Virus record (IMG/VR): IMGVR_UViG_3300024520_002273
Coordinates: 1 to 34,118 of that record
DNA from: a virus
Reading direction: 5' to 3' (one strand)
Length of the DNA: 34,118 nt
Positions 1 to 7,309 of this stretch are shown here, one piece after another (positions within the stretch are counted from its first letter, which is position 1; each line of letters opens with the position of its first letter). Below the pieces are notes generated by a model. The model saw only the letters and a program-made list of their open reading frames with translations, made no database searches and was not told the DNA's origin. Position numbers and translations under genes: made by a program.

Positions 1-2019
1 ACAGTTAAACCTATTTATGTTGATGCTGCCAATGATTACATTGCAGCAGATGCCCCAGTCTATCAAGACTCAACTTTCTTAACAGAAGATACTCCTAATG
101 GCGTAACAAATGACAAGCCTAATTACGTTAAGCAAATGGAAAAACAACTGCCATTTACAACTACGCACACAATGGCTCAACGAATAGGAAGGCTTGCATT
201 AAAGAATCAAAGACTATCAACAAGTATTAGTTGTGTAGTAGACCTTTCATTTATGAAATTACAACCTGCTGATTGGGTTTATGTTACCAACGAAAGGTTA
301 GGTTACTCACAAAAAATCTTTGAAGTTGTATCAGTTAATATGGAAGTTATACAGTCAGATGAAACTCCTGTTCTTGGAGTAAGATTGGCACTTAAAGAAA
401 CCGCAGCTTCAATTTATGCTTTTGCTACCAGTGATTATAGTGCAAACATAGCAGCAGGAAGTAACTTAGCTTCAGGTGGTTTTGCTATAGCAGCACCAAC
501 AAGTTTATCTGTGGCTACTGATAGCACTACCAATGACAATCTAGGTACAACTTCTGTTACTGCAACTTGGGTTAATAGTGCTTCTCCTACTGTTATTTTT
601 ACTGACGTACAATTTAAAAGGAATGGTGCAGCAGATGCCACTTACACCAGTACAACCGCATCTAAGGGGTCTACTAAACAAACAATACTAGGACTAGAAA
701 TAGGCGTTGCCTATAACTTTAGGGTAAGACATGCAGGAGTGGCAGGGAGTTATTCAGCTTTTTCTTCTGTGGTCAATCACACAGTTGCAGGAACAGCAGT
801 AGCAACAAGCGCATTAACGAATAGTTTAATAATTTTACCTACACATACCACAGGTGATGGTGTCCCCGATAATAATACAACGCCTTCTCCTAATCCCGAA
901 AGTTCAACGTACAGAAGAACAGGGGTAACTCCACACACACTTTATATTAGCGATGGAAGTGATTGGATATTGCAAAGTGTAAATAGCGACACAGATACTA
1001 ATACTACTTATGTCTTGCCGACTTGGACAACAGGAGGTGGCGTACCTGCTAATAGCACTACACCTGACCCGAATCCCTTAGGTTCTTCATATCTGAGAAC
1101 AGGAGTAACACCAAATACTTTATATATAAGCAATGGTAGTAGTTGGATATTACAAGGTATAAATAGTGATACAGATACAACTTATACTTTACCTACATCT
1201 ACAACTGGAACTGGCGCTCCTTCAGGGGGGGTTAATGGCTCAACCTACTTACAAACTGGCATAACTCCTAACGTACTTTGGTTGAATATAAATGGTACTT
1301 GGACAACAGGGGCAGCTATTAATGTAGATACAGATACAAACACGACTTATGTTTTGCCAACTTGGACAACGGGTTCTGGTGTTCCTTCTGATAGTACAAC
1401 ACCTTCTCCAAATCCTTTGGGTTCTTCATATTTAAGAACAGGAGTAACGCCTAATACTTTGTATATAAGCAATGGAACAAGTTGGGTATTGCAAGGTGTA
1501 AATAGCGATACAGATACAGTCTACACTCTGCCTGATGGTGTTTTAATAGGTCACCCAACAATAAGTGGCACAACAATTACATTCCCTTCTAATGATGGTG
1601 GGTCAAGCACTGTTGTAACTCAAGACACTAATACTACTTACACATTTGAGGATTCCATGACCGCTCTTCCTTTGGGTACTGCGGTTTGGGTTACTATAGA
1701 TGGCGCTTCCTATTCACCTGCGCCTATTAGTAATGTCCTAAGACAAGATATTACAGTTACTTATTACAATGGCATCTCTACAGCATCATGTACTGTTAGA
1801 TGGATTATGGAAAATGCGGCTAACAGCAACGATGATTATATAAGTAGCTGCGCCTATACAGGCTCATCAACAGGATTTGAGGCTTTAGCAAGTCTTACTG
1901 ATTTATCTGGCAATGATGTGAAGTATGCAACTGTTGTAGTTGAACACGCAGCAAGTAATGCAACAATAACCTTATCAGCCTTAATTTCACAAACTCATGT
2001 ATCTGGCGGAGGTAAATAA
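1..2019 (+). CDS. Phage tail-tip / host-specificity protein, C-terminal part (5' truncated)
   Basis: The reading frame is open from base 1, so the gene starts upstream of the window; the ATG at 136 is internal. The N-terminal part seen here (to about position 430) resembles the C-terminal part of J-like or gp53-like siphovirus tail-tip proteins, which end the tail and contact the host receptor. A fibronectin type III-like domain follows (about 495-800). Four imperfect tandem repeats of about 55-60 residues come next (about 835-1530), each with an N-TLYIS-N-G-WILQ core and a DTDT linker. A Ser/Thr-rich C-terminal domain ends the protein. The stop overlaps the next start (TAATG). The tail-tip role is inferred from family resemblance and position; the repeats are seen directly. 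Confidence 0.75.
   Translation, partial: TVKPIYVDAANDYIAADAPVYQDSTFLTEDTPNGVTNDKPNYVKQMEKQLPFTTTHTMAQRIGRLALKNQRLSTSISCVVDLSFMKLQPADWVYVTNERLGYSQKIFEVVSVNMEVIQSDETPVLGVRLALKETAASIYAFATSDYSANIAAGSNLASGGFAIAAPTSLSVATDSTTNDNLGTTSVTATWVNSASPTVIFTDVQFKRNGAADATYTSTTASKGSTKQTILGLEIGVAYNFRVRHAGVAGSYSAFSSVVNHTVAGTAVATSALTNSLIILPTHTTGDGVPDNNTTPSPNPESSTYRRTGVTPHTLYISDGSDWILQSVNSDTDTNTTYVLPTWTTGGGVPANSTTPDPNPLGSSYLRTGVTPNTLYISNGSSWILQGINSDTDTTYTLPTSTTGTGAPSGGVNGSTYLQTGITPNVLWLNINGTWTTGAAINVDTDTNTTYVLPTWTTGSGVPSDSTTPSPNPLGSSYLRTGVTPNTLYISNGTSWVLQGVNSDTDTVYTLPDGVLIGHPTISGTTITFPSNDGGSSTVVTQDTNTTYTFEDSMTALPLGTAVWVTIDGASYSPAPISNVLRQDITVTYYNGISTASCTVRWIMENAANSNDDYISSCAYTGSSTGFEALASLTDLSGNDVKYATVVVEHAASNATITLSALISQTHVSGGGK
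835..1530 (+). repeat. Four tandem in-frame repeats in the tail-tip gene
   Basis: Four units begin near 835, 1013, 1189 and 1351. Units 2 and 4 are closest to each other, sharing long near-identical DNA stretches such as the one coding SSYLRTGVTPNTLYISNG. Unit 3 is shorter and more divergent. Each unit carries a conserved Trp and ends in a DTDT linker, so these are probably small beta domains strung along a fibre. Unit number could change by recombination. Confidence 0.8.
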
Positions 2020-2609
2020 TGACAATTATTACATCTAGTAATGACTATAAATTAAGACCTTTGGTTGAATCTGACCAGTCTTTTATTTTAGAATGTTTGC
2101 AAGACTTTCCTGTCGGCTCTAATACTACTTATCAAAGACAAAATGAATTTGCCAATATGCTTTATGTGACTGGCGGATATGCAAAAGCTACTGTTAAAGC
2201 AGGTAATAAATGCAGTCTTACTGTTGTACTAGAAAAAACTGACGGCACTAAACTTGGGTTTCAGCACTATGATTTTGCAAATAAAGTGGTAACTTTAAAA
2301 ATGGGTGTAGTACATCCATCACATAGAGGTAATAAATATTCTACTGCCTATCTTATGTTAGGAGGTGCCTTATGCTACACAGAATTGACTTGCACAGGTG
2401 CAGTTTTGGAGTTAGTTGATACTTATAACAGCCTAGCTGATTTATGGAGACCCACTATATCCGCAGATGAAACACAAAGAACGACAGACAACAGGTTCGG
2501 AGATGGACAAACCTACACCCTAAACAAAATTACTGTTACTGCAGCAGAACACGAAACTTACAGGGCAGCACACAGTACATGGGGTTCAATTACTTACACA
2601 GTTAGTTAA
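2019..2609 (+). CDS. GNAT-like acetyltransferase, tail-associated
   Basis: This 196-residue protein starts with an LRPLVESD segment typical of the first strand and helix of GNAT N-acetyltransferases. The segment GVVHPSHRGNKYS (about residues 97-109) sits where the acetyl-CoA pyrophosphate-binding loop is expected, but it is not the canonical R/Q-x-x-G-x-G/A. The start overlaps the tail-tip stop, so the two are probably translated together. Similar small GNAT-fold proteins occur next to phage tail-fibre genes. Catalytic activity is uncertain because of the imperfect loop, and the protein could instead be a structural or chaperone derivative. Confidence 0.5.
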   Translation: MTIITSSNDYKLRPLVESDQSFILECLQDFPVGSNTTYQRQNEFANMLYVTGGYAKATVKAGNKCSLTVVLEKTDGTKLGFQHYDFANKVVTLKMGVVHPSHRGNKYSTAYLMLGGALCYTELTCTGAVLELVDTYNSLADLWRPTISADETQRTTDNRFGDGQTYTLNKITVTAAEHETYRAAHSTWGSITYTVS

Positions 2610-2620
2610 AGGAGAAAATT

Positions 2621-3007
2621 ATGAGTGATGACAGAGGAAGATTTGGCGGTGACATGGACAGAAATGAGGTTGAAATTGACCTTAATAAATTCATGGAGTT
2701 ACTACAAGAAAAATCTACATTAAAAGACAGGATAAGAGAACTTGAAGATGAAGGCTCAAAGAACCCGCATCAAAGGTGGATATTCCTTGCTCAAGCTATA
2801 GACAGTTGGCGCATATTCCCTAGAGCTTTTCTAAGTGTTTATATGTATCTGCTTTATTACACTACCTTTTGGTTCATGGAATTGGCAGCACCTAGTTTTG
2901 AGCAATCGGGATTAATCTCTATTGTAGTAGGAGCAGGTGCAGCTTGGTTTGGTCTTTATGCAGGAACAAGCGGGTCGTCTAAGAGTTTTAAAGGCGAAGA
3001 TAAATAG
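2621..3007 (+). CDS. Small membrane protein, holin candidate
   Basis: The 128-residue product has a charged N-terminal half with a short coiled coil (about residues 20-45). Two hydrophobic segments follow (about 67-88 and 98-115), the second ending in GAGAAWFGLYAGT. A good ribosome site (aaaggag) precedes the ATG. Proteins of this layout are common in marine phages next to lysis genes and are often annotated as holins. Here it is the first of three consecutive small membrane proteins before the curli-like genes. The holin role is inferred from topology and context only. Confidence 0.5.
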   Translation: MSDDRGRFGGDMDRNEVEIDLNKFMELLQEKSTLKDRIRELEDEGSKNPHQRWIFLAQAIDSWRIFPRAFLSVYMYLLYYTTFWFMELAAPSFEQSGLISIVVGAGAAWFGLYAGTSGSSKSFKGEDK

Positions 3008-3300
3008 TGGAAGCCTTTGACCTAATTGCAGAAGTAGGATTGCCTATAGCAAGTGGGTTAATAATGGCGTTCTTTATTTTCCTAGTTATGAAACAGATGA
3101 TGGACAGTCTTGTTTCTGAAATTAAGACAGTACAAGGTATATCCAAGATGCTTATAACAAGAGCAGCCACCATGAACAATGACATTATCCGCATTGATAC
3201 AAGCGTATCTAGTGCATTAAATTTATCTCCTGACCTAGACAGAATAGCGAGAGCAGAAAACTTTGTAGAAGATGGGAAGATAGATGCTAGGAGAGATTAG
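3007..3300 (+). CDS. Small single-span membrane protein, holin-like
   Basis: This 97-residue protein begins at a GTG that overlaps the preceding stop codon (TAGTG). One transmembrane helix (about residues 11-30) is followed by an amphipathic helical tail rich in Ile, Asp and Arg. The layout (short periplasmic N-terminus, one span, cytoplasmic helix) matches the next gene, so the two may be paralogues. It may be a holin, antiholin or pinholin subunit, but no diagnostic residue is visible. Confidence 0.5.
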   Translation: MEAFDLIAEVGLPIASGLIMAFFIFLVMKQMMDSLVSEIKTVQGISKMLITRAATMNNDIIRIDTSVSSALNLSPDLDRIARAENFVEDGKIDARRD

Positions 3301-3560
3301 TGGACATAGCTCAACTCATAACAGAGTTTGGCTTCCCTGTAGTGATGGTCGTGGGGTTGGGTTATTTCGTTTACTTTGTTTGGCAGACCATAACCAAAAA
3401 GATAGACCCTGCAGTAGAACAAATGAAAACCACAATCATAAGGCTAACCGACCAACTACGACTGTTAGACCAAGACATGATACGATTACAGATGAAAGTG
3501 AATACTGTTTTGGAGTTAAAAGAAGAAGATGAAAAGAAAAGAGGGGAACAAACAATCTGA
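3300..3560 (+). CDS. BhlA/UviB-like holin candidate
   Basis: The 86-residue product begins at a GTG overlapping the preceding stop (TAGTG). The N-terminus (about residues 6-28, with FGFPVVMVVGLGYF) is one hydrophobic helix preceded by an ITEFGFP motif. A charged coiled-coil tail follows. This is the pattern of the BhlA/UviB holin-like family. The last 32 bases overlap csgF in another frame. Function is inferred from the family pattern and from the lysis genes downstream. Confidence 0.55.
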   Translation: MDIAQLITEFGFPVVMVVGLGYFVYFVWQTITKKIDPAVEQMKTTIIRLTDQLRLLDQDMIRLQMKVNTVLELKEEDEKKRGEQTI

Positions 3561-4029
3561 AATTATAGCAATTATTGGGTTAGTTTTTATATTAAGTATC
3601 GTTGCTTTTAATGTTAATGCCTCTCCAATAGTCCATGAATTTAAAAACCCTAGTTTTAGTGGCATAGCTGCATCGGCTCATTATCTAACGATAGATGAAC
3701 AAGAGACTAAAAGGCGTGATGAATTAGCCGAGAAGATACAGTCAGAATTAGATGAGATTCAAAGGGAAATAGATAACAGTACACTCAATAAGTTTTTATC
3801 CAATCTGCAGAGCAGGATATTCAGTAACCTCTCAAGAGACATTAGCGATATGTTGTTCTCCGCAGATGGCGGAACAGGTGGAACCATAGAGCTAGAAGGG
3901 AACAGCATTTCATTTAGCAATGATGGTTACAACATCACACTAACAGTCATAGACGAGAACGGCACAATCACAGAAATTGTAATCCCGATTGGGATATTTG
4001 GCGTATGTACCACAGACTGCGCGCCTTAA
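3529..4029 (+). CDS. csgF: Curli assembly protein CsgF-like
   Basis: The 166-residue protein has an N-terminal hydrophobic signal or anchor (about residues 11-31, ending NASP). Right after it comes the CsgF hallmark, EFKNPSFSG (37-45; FRNPNFGG in E. coli). The middle LNKFLSNLQSRIFSNL aligns with the E. coli LDNFTQAIQSQILGGL helix. The C-terminal beta segment, SISFSNDGYNITLTVID, aligns with the E. coli C-terminus. In E. coli the CsgF N-terminus inserts into the CsgG pore and helps present the CsgB nucleator. The gene overlaps csgG by 25 bases, and CsgF/CsgG adjacency supports both calls. A charged insertion (about 56-84) is longer than in E. coli. Confidence 0.85.
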   Translation: MKRKEGNKQSEIIAIIGLVFILSIVAFNVNASPIVHEFKNPSFSGIAASAHYLTIDEQETKRRDELAEKIQSELDEIQREIDNSTLNKFLSNLQSRIFSNLSRDISDMLFSADGGTGGTIELEGNSISFSNDGYNITLTVIDENGTITEIVIPIGIFGVCTTDCAP

Positions 4030-4829
4030 TTATCTTAGGGTTTGTTACGGGTTGTGCTTCTTTTGCACCGCCTAACGCAACCGAATGTTATTTAGCAGGT
4101 CTTACCTGCCCTGAAGATGCCAGAGTTGAAAGAACAACTTTAAAAAAGTTATTAGATTTACCGCCACCAAAACAAAAGGCAGTTATAGCTGTCTATGAAT
4201 TTAAGGACTTAACAGGTCAAAGAAAACCTTCTACTAAGATGGCTTTATTCTCAACTGCTGTTACACAAGGGGCAGATAACTATTTAATACAGGCATTAAG
4301 AAGTGCAGGAAATGGGGATTGGTTTGTTGTTGTAGAACGCAAAGGACTAGACCACTTGACAAAAGAACGCCAATTAATTAAGAATACTAGAAAGACTTAT
4401 GACGGAGAAGGCGGTAATAAGTTAAAGCCTCTTCTTTTTGCAGGTATAATCTTAGAAGGAGGCATTGTTTCTTACGAGTCTGATATTCAGACAGGAGGAA
4501 ACGGAGCAAGGTATTTGGGTATTGGGAACACAAACCAGTATCGCAAAGATGATATAACTGTGTCCATTAGGGCAGTTCTCGTTCAGACAAGCGAAGTTTT
4601 ATTAAACGTAACAGTAAGCAAGACCATACTAAGTGCAGGCGTTAGTAGAGATGTTTTTAGGTTTACAGAGTTAGGTACAGAACTCGTAGAAGTAGAAACT
4701 GGCTATACGCAGACAGAAGCCACAGGGTATGCAACTAGGGCAGCGATTGAAACCGCAGTCTATGAATTAGTTATGGAAGGCTTAGATAAACAATTATGGG
4801 ATTTTAATTATCTTCAGGAGGTAAAATGA
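4005..4829 (+). CDS. csgG: Curli secretion pore lipoprotein CsgG-like
   Basis: CsgG forms a nonameric outer-membrane channel that exports unfolded curlin subunits. This 274-residue protein has a lipoprotein signal with lipobox VTGC (Cys17). It then has the CsgG core: VYEFKDLTGQRKP (63-75), FSTAVTQGA (82-90), VVERKGLDHL (109-118), GARYLGIG (168-175) and SKTILSAGVSRDVFRF (205-220). Its length is close to E. coli CsgG. At the constriction loop the E. coli residues Tyr51, Asn55 and Phe56 correspond to Ser76, Leu81 and Phe82, with one extra residue. Only the Phe is kept, so the eyelet chemistry probably differs. The chosen ATG is the one that gives the signal peptide. Confidence 0.92.
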   Translation: MYHRLRALIILGFVTGCASFAPPNATECYLAGLTCPEDARVERTTLKKLLDLPPPKQKAVIAVYEFKDLTGQRKPSTKMALFSTAVTQGADNYLIQALRSAGNGDWFVVVERKGLDHLTKERQLIKNTRKTYDGEGGNKLKPLLFAGIILEGGIVSYESDIQTGGNGARYLGIGNTNQYRKDDITVSIRAVLVQTSEVLLNVTVSKTILSAGVSRDVFRFTELGTELVEVETGYTQTEATGYATRAAIETAVYELVMEGLDKQLWDFNYLQEVK

Positions 4830-5512
4830 AAAATCTAATTAAAATATTGTTGGTATGTTTTGTAGCGTCTGTAACAGCAGGCAATAACGACATTTATCTG
4901 ACGCAATCAGGGGGCGGTGCTTTTACGCTGACCATTGACCAAATTGGAGCAACAAATAAAGTGGGTACTTCGGCTGCACCAGTCACTATGGCAGGGGCAT
5001 CTATAACGGGAGACTTTAAACAACAAGGTAATACGAACACATTGGCTGCTACGATTGCTCAAGGCAATAGTTCTTCGTGGACTATGTACCAAATAGGAGA
5101 CTCTAATACCAGTACAATTACAGCAGGTGGTACTGGTGCAGTAACCTCATCGGACTTTGACTACAGTGCTACGGGTAACAGTAACGTGCTAACGTGGTTA
5201 CAAGGTTCTAGTTCTACAGCAACAGGCGGTAATCAAGACTTTGTTATTACGGGTAATACTAATAACACCAACATAAGGTGTGAAACTATTGGTTGTGTCA
5301 ACAACTGGAATATTGATGGGAACACCAACGATATAGATGTAACTCAGATTGGCACAGACGATAAGAGTATTACGTTTACGTTGGTTGGAGATTCTAACAA
5401 CATTGATATTGACCAAACGACAGCTGCATCAGGAGTAACAGATACTATTGTCCTGACAGCAAACTCAACAAGCGGTACTATTAACTTAGACCAATGCACA
5501 AGTGGCTGTTAA
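4826..5512 (+). CDS. Secreted curlin-like repeat protein 1
   Basis: A 228-residue protein with a Sec signal peptide (about residues 1-18, ending VTA before GNND). The rest is rich in Asn, Thr, Ser, Gly and Gln, with curlin-type strand-turn units: LTQSG, IDQIGATN, FKQQGNTN, MYQIGDSN, ITGNTNN, VTQIGTDD, LVGDSNN. In curlins the Q-x-G-x-x-N pattern stacks into a cross-beta solenoid that polymerises as amyloid. The units here are less regular than in CsgA, and four Cys (152, 157, 224, 228) are unusual. The start overlaps the csgG stop (ATGA). It is probably a substrate of the CsgG-like pore, either nucleator or fibre subunit. Export and assembly are inferred. Confidence 0.75.
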   Translation: MKNLIKILLVCFVASVTAGNNDIYLTQSGGGAFTLTIDQIGATNKVGTSAAPVTMAGASITGDFKQQGNTNTLAATIAQGNSSSWTMYQIGDSNTSTITAGGTGAVTSSDFDYSATGNSNVLTWLQGSSSTATGGNQDFVITGNTNNTNIRCETIGCVNNWNIDGNTNDIDVTQIGTDDKSITFTLVGDSNNIDIDQTTAASGVTDTIVLTANSTSGTINLDQCTSGC

Positions 5513-6558
5513 TAACTTTATTATCTAGCAATCTATATTCAGATATAGGTTCTATTTCAGAACTGCGAGGCAATGGGGAAGTCCTACGCAGTGTAGGAGG
5601 AGATAAACTATTGGCAGAATTGTCTTTAGGTATCTTTAGTAATGATGATGTAAGGACAGGCGATGGTCGTATGGCTATACAGTTTTTAGATGATTCAGTT
5701 CTCAAGCTAACCGAAGGCTCTAGGATTGTTGTTGATGAATATATCTACGACCCTGACCCTAAGAAATCTAAGTTAGCTTTAAGAATGGCAAGCGGTACTG
5801 CCAGATTTATAACAGGCAAACTGAATAAGATTGATAAACAAAATGTAAGCATAACAACACCTAGTGCCACCATCTCAATTTTAGGAACGGACTTCACAAC
5901 AACTGTAGATGAGATAGGTCGCAGTTTAATTATTCTTTTACCTGATGCAGATGGTAATAGTTCAGGACAAATAACAGTAGAGACTTCAGCGGGTGTAGAA
6001 ATACTTGATAAGCCGTTTCAAGCGACTATGGTGAGCGTTTCAGAGTCACCCCCTACTAGACCAGTAACTCTAGTAAATATGACGTTAGGGTTAATTAATA
6101 ATCTTCTTATAATAAATCCACCAGAACAAGTAGAAAAAGCCGTAGCTGAACAAGGCACAAAGAGTACCAATGTATTAGACGTAGACTTCTTGGAAGAAAA
6201 CTTTGATGAAGATGAACTGGATAAAGATGAACTAGAAATAGATAGATTGGGTATTGACCTTTTATCGGTGGATTTTTTAATGGATTTATTAGACTTTATA
6301 GAAGGAGATGAAACAACATCTAAAATAGGAGATGTAACCATAGAAGGAATCACAGCAGGTTATGATGCTAAAGCACAGATTTATTCTTTTGTGGATGGTG
6401 AAATGCTTATCTTTTTCAGAAGTGTAGAAAATACAATAGACTTACAGATACCTAAGATAAGTGCGTATAACATAACGATACTATCGGGTGGTAAACTTAT
6501 GAACATCACAGTAAACGGAGGGGGAGATGGTACGATTATTATTAATCAGTCTGATTAG
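5494..6558 (+). CDS. FecR-domain periplasmic protein
   Basis: The 354-residue protein has a short signal peptide (about 1-16). A FecR domain follows (about 45-150), with VRTGDGRMAIQFLDDSVLKL and ITTPSATISILGTDF as its typical strands. FecR domains occur in sigma-regulator proteins and in stand-alone secreted sensors. There is no N-terminal anti-sigma domain here and no sigma factor nearby. A strongly acidic, Leu/Asp/Glu-rich segment spans about residues 229-275, followed by a C-terminal beta-rich part. The gene overlaps the preceding curlin-like gene by 19 bases and the next by 32. As I recall, FecR-domain proteins and CHASE2 cyclases neighbour each other in some bacteria, so a sensory partnership with the cyclase downstream is plausible. 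Confidence 0.8.
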   Translation: MHKWLLITLLSSNLYSDIGSISELRGNGEVLRSVGGDKLLAELSLGIFSNDDVRTGDGRMAIQFLDDSVLKLTEGSRIVVDEYIYDPDPKKSKLALRMASGTARFITGKLNKIDKQNVSITTPSATISILGTDFTTTVDEIGRSLIILLPDADGNSSGQITVETSAGVEILDKPFQATMVSVSESPPTRPVTLVNMTLGLINNLLIINPPEQVEKAVAEQGTKSTNVLDVDFLEENFDEDELDKDELEIDRLGIDLLSVDFLMDLLDFIEGDETTSKIGDVTIEGITAGYDAKAQIYSFVDGEMLIFFRSVENTIDLQIPKISAYNITILSGGKLMNITVNGGGDGTIIINQSD

Positions 6559-7309
6559 CCTTCCTCTTGTGGCAGGAAACAATGCCATAAACATACAGCA
6601 CAAAGGAGCTAATTCAGTTATTAATGTTAAGCAAGTAGGCTACACCAACAACGCTACAGTTTATTGCGGTCTTAGCAGCGGAATTTACAGCACCCATACT
6701 TGCACAAGGGCAGTCATAAATTTAACCAGTACAGGTCATGGGAATACAGCTAAAGCCTATTCTCAGTGGTCTAACCACACGGATAATACTTTTACTGTTA
6801 CACAAACTGGCGATAACAATTATGGGTATTTGGACTTAGACCAAGACAACAACACAGGAATCATTACACAAAATGGAGACTCCAATCATGGGGAGGTACT
6901 CATGGCAGGAGATAATAATGCTTACACAATAAGTCAAACAGGGAACAGCAAGTACGCAAAAATCTATGCTTTTGGTGATGATGCAGATACAACTATTACC
7001 CAATCAGGAACAGGAGCGCACAATGCTTATGTCTATAATTATAATTACGCTGACAACAATTCTTCAACCATTACCCAATCGGGTAGTGGCGACCACGATG
7101 CAGATATCTTTTGGTATTCAGATGCAGACAATGGCGTAGCTTCTATCACACAATCAGGTTCAGGAGATCATACAGCCAGACTGAACTTTTACACTGACGA
7201 TTACAACGTAGGAGTCACTCAATCAGGAGTTAACGACAAATCATTCACAGCAACCTACAACTGTGTAACCAGTTGCACTAAGACTTTAACAATTACGCAG
7301 TATGACTAA
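6527..7309 (+). CDS. Secreted curlin-like repeat protein 2
   Basis: A 260-residue secreted protein with a signal peptide (about 1-17, ending LVAG before NNA). Residues about 90-235 hold seven consecutive units of 22-25 residues, each starting [IV][TS]Q[TNS]G: VTQTG 91, ITQNG 113, ISQTG 135, three ITQSG at 157, 182 and 207, and VTQSG 230. Curlin repeats have a period of about 22, so this is the clearer curlin of the pair. Cys residues at 47, 59, 246 and 250 flank the repeat block. The mature protein starts with the same GNN found in the first curlin-like protein, suggesting a CsgG-directed N-terminal signal. It is likely an amyloid-type fibre subunit. Confidence 0.82.
   Translation: MVRLLLISLISLPLVAGNNAINIQHKGANSVINVKQVGYTNNATVYCGLSSGIYSTHTCTRAVINLTSTGHGNTAKAYSQWSNHTDNTFTVTQTGDNNYGYLDLDQDNNTGIITQNGDSNHGEVLMAGDNNAYTISQTGNSKYAKIYAFGDDADTTITQSGTGAHNAYVYNYNYADNNSSTITQSGSGDHDADIFWYSDADNGVASITQSGSGDHTARLNFYTDDYNVGVTQSGVNDKSFTATYNCVTSCTKTLTITQYD

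Noticed and set aside
136-2019. ATG at 136 as the start of the tail-tip gene
   Set aside because: The frame is open back to base 1 with protein-like sequence and no stop, so the gene is cut by the window edge.
3284-3532. 82-codon + strand frame overlapping the holin-like genes
   Set aside because: It lies fully across the 3300-3560 gene in another frame, has His/Arg-rich composition without domain pattern, and the 3300 frame has the expected membrane helix and a TAGTG junction.
6018-6353. 111-codon - strand Ser/Ile-rich frame opposite the FecR-domain gene
   Set aside because: Its serine runs are the antisense of the acidic Asp/Glu stretch; no independent coding signal is visible.
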